This document shows, in pieces, positions 58,988 to 64,000 of a DNA stretch of 64,000 bases (position 1 is its first letter; every line of letters begins with the position of its first letter). The notes below the pieces were generated by a model that ran no database searches, was not told where the DNA came from, and was given only the letters and a program-made list of their open reading frames with translations. The translations under genes were made by a program, and so were the position numbers. The DNA is from Candidatus Lutibacillus vidarii. GTDB taxonomy: Bacteria > Actinomycetota > Actinomycetes > Actinomycetales > Dermatophilaceae. The stretch is taken from contig JADKGA010000001.1 in assembly GCA_016717165.1 (NCBI GenBank), positions 124,001 to 188,000 on the forward strand, given 5' to 3'.

Positions 58988-59414
58988 CGCGTGATGTCCT
59001 TGATTCTCACAGACAGGTGCTGTGTCTCGCAGGGTTGGGATGGGAGCGGGGCAGGGGAGGCTCCCCCCGTCGACCCACATCCCCGCGTTCACGATACGTC
59101 TGCGTATTCGACCTTCCTGGGACGAAGGTCCTGGGCCGGACTGCCCATCCGCGTGCTGACGTGCACGTTTATGCACGTGGCGAGGGTGCGCGCGAAGGTA
59201 AAGGGCAGGTAAATGTGACCTACATCTACCCTATTCGTCCCACTGAACGGGACGGCCACGCGGCACGGTCGGCCGTACGGAATACCGCTCCGAGCGAGTT
59301 CTCGGTCCGCGCCTGCGCTCGCTGCGGCGACCGCTGCTGAGACCGCAGTCGAGCCCGCGGGTGATTCCGCCCTCGGGGAGATCCGGGAGCGGCATACGGA
59401 AAATGACGGGAAGG
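58988..59414. other. 427-bp regulatory region upstream of cydA
   Basis: No gene is convincing here. It holds the ACGTGCA palindrome, a local AT-rich patch (59205-59235), and CACAGACAGGTGCTGTG at about 59008, a loose 5-bp inverted repeat. The leftward cydA promoter must lie here, and the AIM24 gene ends at its right edge. Confidence 0.6.
59159..59178. promoter_or_regulatory. ACGTGCA-N6-TGCACGT palindrome upstream of cydA
   Basis: ACGTGCA-CGTTTA-TGCACGT has perfect 7-bp arms with a 6-bp AT-rich centre, 172 bp upstream of the cydA ATG. It is a candidate site for an oxygen- or redox-responsive regulator; it does not match the known Rex (TGTGAA-N6-TTCACA) consensus. Confidence 0.5.
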
Positions 59415-60149
59415 CTACCCGCCGAGAAGGTTGCCGAGCATGCCGCCGCCACTGCTGGACGACCCGCTCTGCTGACCGCCGCCGAAGAGCTGGCCCTCGG
59501 AGGGCTGGACGAGGACATAGCCCTGGCCGCCGAAGGCCATCTGGACCATCTCACCGCTGCCACCGCGGAGCATCGACTTGATGCCGCCGGTGTCGATGCG
59601 GACGTCCATCGAGACACCCGAGGTCCACAGGACGACCGCCTGCGCGTCGGCGAAGGTCGGTGCGCTCGCGACATCGAGGGCGACCGGGTCCCCGTCGGTG
59701 GTCACCGCGACATAGCCCGTGCCGCGCATCGAGACGTTGTAGAGGCCGCCGGCCATCATCCCGCCGCGGGCCTGGATCCGGTGGATGTCCCACTCGATCG
59801 AGCCCGAGAAGGCCAGGACGTTCTTGCCGTTGACCGAGATCATGTCGTTCTCCAGGTACATGACCTGGATCTCCTGCGCCTGGTCGGCGACGAAGAGCTC
59901 GCCCTGGCCGGTGCACGACATGACGTCGACGCCCTCGCCGGTCACCGCCTGCTTGAGCAGCTTGTTGAGCCCGCCGGCGCCGCGGTTCTCGAACCGCACA
60001 TCGCCCTGGTAGGCCACCATCGACCCGGTCTTGGCCCACACCTGCCCGTACGCCATGTTGATCTTCAGCAGCTTCTTGTTCTGCAGGAGGAACGGGTCGG
60101 AGGCCGGGTTCTCCTTGTAGTCGCTGAAGAGGGAGCCGTGGATCGCCAT
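59415..60149 (-). CDS. AIM24 family protein
   Basis: A 244-residue protein with the AIM24/TIGR00266-type beta-sandwich: LLKINMAYGQVWAKTGSMVAYQGDVRFENRGAGGLNKLLKQAVTGEGVDVMSCTGQGELFVADQAQ. A Gly/Ser-rich flexible tail (SGSSSSGGGMLGNLLGG) follows. Such proteins have a mitochondrial namesake but no established bacterial activity. GAGGAC precedes the ATG at 60149. Divergent from a Pro-rich protein gene. Confidence 0.82.
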   Translation of the reverse strand: MAIHGSLFSDYKENPASDPFLLQNKKLLKINMAYGQVWAKTGSMVAYQGDVRFENRGAGGLNKLLKQAVTGEGVDVMSCTGQGELFVADQAQEIQVMYLENDMISVNGKNVLAFSGSIEWDIHRIQARGGMMAGGLYNVSMRGTGYVAVTTDGDPVALDVASAPTFADAQAVVLWTSGVSMDVRIDTGGIKSMLRGGSGEMVQMAFGGQGYVLVQPSEGQLFGGGQQSGSSSSGGGMLGNLLGG

Positions 60150-60264
60150 CGTCGAGTCCTCACCTGGTGCGCGGGGTCGGTAGTGCTGCGTCCAAGTATG
60201 TCGCGCCGCGGGTGCCTGGACGATCCCTTCGAGGCCCTTTACCCCGATCTCGTCTAGGGCCACG

Positions 60265-60822
60265 ATGGCGGGTATGGGATTCCTCGACAAGGCGAAGGCC
60301 GCGGCCACCGAGCTCGCCGCGAAGGCCGACACTGCGCTTGCCTCCGCCGGTATGGCCGGACCGGGTATGGCGGCCGGGCGGGACGCGGACCGCTACTTCC
60401 GTGACCTCGGAGTGCTCGCGTATGCCGAGGCCACCGGTCGACCCTTCGCTGCCGACGAGCGCGAGCGGGTCCTGACCGCCCTGCGGGCGATCGACGCCGC
60501 CGGCGGTCTGCCCAGCCTGACCTTGCAGACCGCGCCGCCTCCGCCGCCCGGTGCGGCTGCTGCGGGTGGGTGGTCCGGGTCGGTCGGTGGGGCTGCGGCT
60601 CCTGGGGGTGCGGGTGCTCCGAGTGCCCCGCCGCCTCCGCCTCCCGGGGCTGGGGCGCCGCCTCCCCCTCCGGGCGGGGGTTTCGCCCCGCCCCCGCCGC
60701 CTCCTGCCGGAGCTCCTGCCGCACCGCCGCCACCTCCTGCCGGAGCTCCCGCCGCCCCGCCTCCGCCTCCTGCCGGAGCTCCCCCGGCACCCCCACCGCC
60801 GCCACCACCGTCAGCCGGCTGA
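60265..60822 (+). CDS. Protein with short N-terminal domain and Pro/Ala-rich tail
   Basis: A 185-residue protein. Residues 1-85 (MAGMGFLDKAKAAATELAAKADTAL, then RDADRYFRDLGVLAYAEATGRPFAADERERVLTALRAI) form an amphipathic helical domain. Residues 90-185 are about half proline in repeated PPPPPAGAPA blocks. No known family. It is divergent from AIM24, suggesting joint function at the envelope, which is inference. Starts at 60265 or 60274 are equally possible. Confidence 0.6.
   Translation: MAGMGFLDKAKAAATELAAKADTALASAGMAGPGMAAGRDADRYFRDLGVLAYAEATGRPFAADERERVLTALRAIDAAGGLPSLTLQTAPPPPPGAAAAGGWSGSVGGAAAPGGAGAPSAPPPPPPGAGAPPPPPGGGFAPPPPPPAGAPAAPPPPPAGAPAAPPPPPAGAPPAPPPPPPPSAG
60700..60810 (+). repeat. 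30-bp coding repeats of the Pro-rich tail
   Basis: CCGCCTCCTGCCGGAGCTCC-type units recur about three to four times near 60705, 60735 and 60765, encoding PPPPAGAPAA. Units are imperfect. Length variation would stay in frame. Confidence 0.75.
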
Positions 60823-60908
60823 GTCCTCCGGCCGGGGATGCCGCCGTCCCTCCGCCCTGCTCTGGAGTCGCACGCCCCTGGGGTTCTTACGTGCCGTCTG
60901 TCCAGTCC

Positions 60909-60978
60909 CCGAGAGATGGGAAATGGCTGGTATGACGGGGGTGCTGGCGCGGCATACCAGCCGTTTGCCATCTCTCGG
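60909..60978. repeat. Palindromic intergenic repeat, type B
   Basis: CCGAGAGATGG (60909-60919) pairs with CCATCTCTCGG (60968-60978). The inner GGCTGGTATG / CATACCAGCC arms are perfectly complementary. About 70 bp, the same size and the same inner GGTATG...CATACC as family A, but with different outer arms. Lies between co-directional genes. Confidence 0.85.
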
Positions 60979-61096
60979 TGGAGGGAAGGGGAGGGAAGGG
61001 GAGGTCGACCACCCCCCGGCCCGACCCTCCGCACCGGCGTCCCGCTCCGTAGCCCGGCCTTGTCAGATCACGTCACCATCTGTTCACCTATGACCC

Positions 61097-61567
61097 ATGC
61101 GGAAATCCTGGGCAGAGTTCAAGGCCTTCGCGATGGGCGGCAACATGCTGGACCTCGCGCTGGGCTTCATCATCGGTGCGGCCTTCGCGGCCCTCGTCGA
61201 GTCGTTGGCGAACAACGTCCTGCTCCAGCTGGTCGCCGCGATCTTCGGCAAGCCGGACTTCACCGCCCTGGTGCTGACGGTCAACGGCGCGGAGATCAAG
61301 TACGGCGCCTTCATCACCGACTTCGTGAGCTTCGTGCTGCTCGGGCTGGTGCTCTTCGGCATCGTCAAGGTGATCAAGCGGGCCGGCATGGGCAACTTCC
61401 GGGCTCAGGGTCAGCGCGAGTGCCCGCACTGCAAGGAGTTCGTGGCGATCGACGCCATCAAGTGCAAGTGGTGCACGGCCGACATCGACCCCGAGCTGCT
61501 CGACGAGGAGGACATCCCGCTGCTCAAGGCGCGCGGCTGGACCCCGCCGGAGCCCGACGACGCCTGA
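61097..61567 (+). CDS. mscL: Large-conductance mechanosensitive channel with C-terminal zinc ribbon
   Basis: A 156-residue channel. The two-helix MscL core is residues 1-97: FKAFAMGGNMLDLALGFIIGAAFAALVESLANNVL and LGLVLFGIVKVIKRAG. It opens on membrane tension to release solutes under osmotic downshock. Instead of the usual short cytoplasmic helix bundle, the C terminus has ECPHCKEFVAIDAIKCKWCTADI, a two-CxxC zinc ribbon, then an acidic tail. Such fusions occur in Actinobacteria; the ribbon probably replaces the pentameric cytoplasmic cap. Confidence 0.9.
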   Translation: MRKSWAEFKAFAMGGNMLDLALGFIIGAAFAALVESLANNVLLQLVAAIFGKPDFTALVLTVNGAEIKYGAFITDFVSFVLLGLVLFGIVKVIKRAGMGNFRAQGQRECPHCKEFVAIDAIKCKWCTADIDPELLDEEDIPLLKARGWTPPEPDDA

Positions 61568-61580
61568 TTCCCAAGGGTCC

Positions 61581-62597
61581 TCAGTCGGGGTAGCCCGTGG
61601 GGTTGGCGCTCTGCCAGCGCCAGGCATCCGCGCACATCTGGTCGATGGTCCGCGTCGCCCGCCACCCCAGCTCGGTGTGGGCAAGGGTCGGGTCAGCGTA
61701 TGACGCAGCAATGTCCCCGGCGCGGCGACCGACGATCTCGTACGGCAGCGCCCGACCCACCGCGGCCTCGAAGGCGTGCAGCACCTGGAGCACCGAGGTG
61801 CCTTCACCGGTGCCGAGGTTCCACGTCGAGACGGGCTCCTCGGCGATCGCCAGCCGTGCCAGCGCGGCGACATGCCCGGCGGCGAGGTCATCGACGTGGA
61901 TGTAGTCGCGCAGGCAGGTGCCGTCCGGCGTCGGGTAGTCGTCGCCGAAGACCGACAGCTTCTCCCGCCGACCCACCGCCACCTGGGCGATGAACGGCAT
62001 GAGGTTGTTCGGGATCCCCTGCGGGTCCTCACCCATGGTCCCGGAGGAGTGCGCGCCGACCGGGTTGAAGTAGCGCAGCAGTGCCACCCGCCAGGTCGGG
62101 TCGGCCGCGGCGACATCGCGGAGGATCTGCTCCTGCATCACCTTGGTCCAGCCGTACGGGTTGGTCGCCGAGGTCGGCAGGTCCTCGGTCATCGGCAGCG
62201 GCGGGGTCGAGCCATACACCGTCGCCGACGACGAGAAGACGAGCCGGCGCACGCCATGCCGGCGCATGGCCCGGACCAGCGAGAAGGTCGTGCCGAGGTT
62301 GTTCTCGTAGTACTCCAACGGCTTCTCGACCGACTCGCCGACCGCCTTGAAGCCGGCGAAGTGGACCACCGCGTCGAAGGGCTCGTCGGCGAACAGCCGC
62401 TCGGTCTTGTCGACATCGGTGAGGTCGAAGGCATGCAGCGCCAGCACCTGACCGGTCAGCGCCTCGATGCGGCCGACGACCGACGGCTTGCTGTTGGCGA
62501 AGGAGTCGACGACGACGACGTCATGCCCGGCCGCCACGAGCTGGACGACCGTATGTGACCCGATGTACCCCGCACCACCGCTGACGAGAACGCGCAT
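61581..62597 (-). CDS. galE: UDP-glucose 4-epimerase
   Basis: A 338-residue extended SDR. MRVLVSGGAGYIGSHTVVQLVAAGHDVVVVDSFANS carries the NAD-binding GGAGYIGS. The catalytic Ser and Tyr-xxx-Lys are in VFSSSATVYGS and NPYGWTK. It interconverts UDP-glucose and UDP-galactose for envelope sugars. Convergent with mscL. ATG at 62597 follows TACGGT by 6 nt; the longer frame to 62714 is unsupported. Confidence 0.92.
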   Translation of the reverse strand: MRVLVSGGAGYIGSHTVVQLVAAGHDVVVVDSFANSKPSVVGRIEALTGQVLALHAFDLTDVDKTERLFADEPFDAVVHFAGFKAVGESVEKPLEYYENNLGTTFSLVRAMRRHGVRRLVFSSSATVYGSTPPLPMTEDLPTSATNPYGWTKVMQEQILRDVAAADPTWRVALLRYFNPVGAHSSGTMGEDPQGIPNNLMPFIAQVAVGRREKLSVFGDDYPTPDGTCLRDYIHVDDLAAGHVAALARLAIAEEPVSTWNLGTGEGTSVLQVLHAFEAAVGRALPYEIVGRRAGDIAASYADPTLAHTELGWRATRTIDQMCADAWRWQSANPTGYPD

Positions 62598-62603
62598 GAG
62601 GAC

Positions 62604-62609
62604 ACCGTA
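62604..62609 (-). promoter_or_regulatory. Leaderless-type -10 box of galE
   Basis: TACGGT on the minus strand ends 6 nt before the ATG at 62597. Confidence 0.5.
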
Positions 62610-62652
62610 TGTCGTCCGCACGCCCGAGGCGGGCCGAAAGCTGACCGAGCCG

Positions 62653-63945
62653 TCAGCCCTTCGGGCGCTGGTCGACGATCCGGCGCGCCTTGCCCACCGA
62701 GCGCTCGATGGCACCCGGGTCGCGGACGTCGACCTTGGCGGTGATCCCGATCGTCGCCTTGATCCGGTGCTGGAGCCGCTTACCGATCTCCGCGCGTGCC
62801 TCGGGCGACATGTAGTCGGTCGTCTCCGCGAGCACGGTGAGCTCGACGAGCTTGCCCGGCTGGGTCAGGACGCACTGGAAGTATGGCGCCAGCCCCGGCT
62901 CGCGCAGGACGTGCTCCTCGATCTGGGTCGGGAAGACGTTCACCCCGCGGATGATCATCATGTCGTCGGTGCGGCCGGTCACCTTCTCCATCCGTCGGTA
63001 TGACGGCGCCGCGGTCCCCGGCAGGAGCCGGGTGAGATCCCGGGTGCGGTAGCGGATGATCGGCAGGGCCTGCTTGGTCAGCGAGGTGAAGACCAGCTCA
63101 CCCTGCTCGCCCTCGGCGACCGGCTCGAGGGTGATCGGGTCGACGACCTCGGGGTAGAAATGGTCCTCCCAGATGTGCAGCCCGTCCTTGGTCGTCCCGG
63201 CCTCCTGGGAGACCCCTGGGCCGATTACCTCGGAGAGCCCGTAGATGTCGACCGCGTCGATATCGCAGCGGGCCTCGATCTCCTCGCGCATCTGCTGCGT
63301 CCACGGCTCGGCGCCGAAGATCCCGATCTCGAGGGAGGACTCCCGAGGGTCGATGCCGGCGCGTTCCATCTCGTCGAGGATGGAGAGGAAGTAGCTCGGG
63401 GTCACCATGATGATCCGCGGCTTGAAGTCGGTGATGAGCTGGACCTGGCGTTCCGTCATACCTCCGGAGACGGGGATGACCGTGCAGCCGAGCCGTTCGA
63501 CCCCATAGTGCGCACCCAGCCCACCGGTGAACAGGCCGTAGCCATAGGCGACGTGGACGATATCGCCGGGCCGCCCACCAGCGACATTGATCGACCGCGC
63601 CATGACATCGGCCCACATCTCGATGTCGGCCTTGGTGTAGCCGACCACCGTCGGCTTGCCCGTCGTGCCCGACGACGCGTGGATCCGGACGACCTCCTCG
63701 CGGGGGACCGCGAACATCCCGTAGGGGTAGTTGCGTCGCAGGTCCTCCTTGGTGGTGAAGGGGACCGAGGCGAGGTCGGCCAGCGTCTTGACGTCGTTGG
63801 GGTGCAGGCCGACCGCGTCGAAGGCTGCCGTGTAGTGCGGCACGTTCGCGTAGGCACGGGCCAGGGTGTCCTTGAGCCGCCGCAGCTGGACATCCCGCAG
63901 GTGGTCGAGGTCCCAGGTCAGAGCGGGGTCGACATACGGAGTCAT
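62653..63945 (-). CDS. paaK: Phenylacetate-CoA ligase
   Basis: A 430-residue adenylate-forming enzyme of PaaK type. IHASSGTTGKPTVVGYTKADIEMWADVMARS is the ATP loop, IFGAEPWTQQMR and DIYGLSEVIGPGVSQE are the A5 regions, and the C-terminal domain has MIIRGVNVFPTQIEEHVLREPGLAPYFQ. It activates phenylacetate (and analogues) to the CoA thioester, first step of aerobic degradation. No paaABCDE genes are seen up to the window end; they may lie beyond. GAAGGAC 6 nt before the ATG supports the start. Confidence 0.9.
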   Translation of the reverse strand: MTPYVDPALTWDLDHLRDVQLRRLKDTLARAYANVPHYTAAFDAVGLHPNDVKTLADLASVPFTTKEDLRRNYPYGMFAVPREEVVRIHASSGTTGKPTVVGYTKADIEMWADVMARSINVAGGRPGDIVHVAYGYGLFTGGLGAHYGVERLGCTVIPVSGGMTERQVQLITDFKPRIIMVTPSYFLSILDEMERAGIDPRESSLEIGIFGAEPWTQQMREEIEARCDIDAVDIYGLSEVIGPGVSQEAGTTKDGLHIWEDHFYPEVVDPITLEPVAEGEQGELVFTSLTKQALPIIRYRTRDLTRLLPGTAAPSYRRMEKVTGRTDDMMIIRGVNVFPTQIEEHVLREPGLAPYFQCVLTQPGKLVELTVLAETTDYMSPEARAEIGKRLQHRIKATIGITAKVDVRDPGAIERSVGKARRIVDQRPKG

Positions 63946-64000
63946 CGCACGTCCTTCGGCGGTGAGGGGAGGTGTCAGACCGAGCCTGCCCCGCTGCGTG

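Overview
The window is about 70% GC. It looks like the chromosome of a high-GC actinobacterium, most likely of the Intrasporangiaceae (Janibacter/Phycicoccus/Tetrasphaera-like). The reasons are actinobacterial-style genes (DUF5926, DUF222-HNH, the GH13 trehalose-synthase relative, cydABDC, TANNNT -10 boxes), frequent GTG starts and tight gene packing. This assignment is an inference from gene content; no rRNA gene is present to test it. I saw no tRNA, rRNA, prophage, complete insertion sequence or CRISPR array.

Layout, left to right. 0.1-1.4 kb: an ECF-type sigma factor coupled to a membrane protein that is probably its anti-sigma factor. 1.5-3.2 kb: a damaged locus in which a truncated GTP cyclohydrolase I runs into the 3' part of a ferredoxin-reductase-like gene, divergent from a cysteine-containing HTH regulator. 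3.3-9.4 kb: an MFS transporter, a TetR/membrane-exporter pair, two small proteins and a large GH13 enzyme. 9.4-14.1 kb: a leftward operon of two MFS transporters, a P-loop kinase and a membrane-anchored serine hydrolase. 14.2-22 kb: AtuA/DUF4387 pair, a membrane protein, mutarotase, lipoprotein protease, D-threonine-aldolase-like enzyme and L-lactate dehydrogenase. 22-24.4 kb: a truncated secreted protein and the amt-glnK ammonium module; both the secreted gene and amt carry homopolymer frameshifts. 24.5-38.9 kb: a mix of metabolic and regulatory genes including an APC permease, a sigma/DNA-repair methyltransferase pair, prephenate dehydratase and an FTR1/EfeU iron permease behind an excellent IdeR/DtxR box. 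38.9-46 kb: DUF222-HNH, diacylglycerol kinase, serS, HAD phosphatase, L,D-transpeptidase and an rRNA methyltransferase. 46-49 kb: copper homeostasis (copA-copZ-csoR) with an operator at csoR. 49.7-52.8 kb: purB, TetR, LMW phosphatase, hemerythrin-like protein. 52.9-59 kb: cytochrome bd oxidase and its exporter (cydA, cydB, cydD, cydC). 59.4-64 kb: AIM24 protein, a Pro-rich protein, mscL with a zinc ribbon, galE and paaK.

The most interesting material lies between the genes. (1) Three 41-bp near-perfect palindromes built on CAAAGACACACC are flanked by TTATCCACA boxes; two form extended inverted repeats that end in TGTGGATAA...TTATCCACA. (2) A second family of about 71-bp palindromes (three copies with CACCAAGGGTGGGAAA arms) and a related one-copy type occur in intergenic spaces. 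(3) At least sixteen genes have a TANNNT hexamer ending 6-7 nt before the start codon, the signature of leaderless transcription; this fixes many starts. (4) A GATACCC...GGGTATC operator is shared by csoR and an unlinked 53-residue cysteine-rich protein. (5) The pentamer GTATG/CATAC is strongly over-represented.
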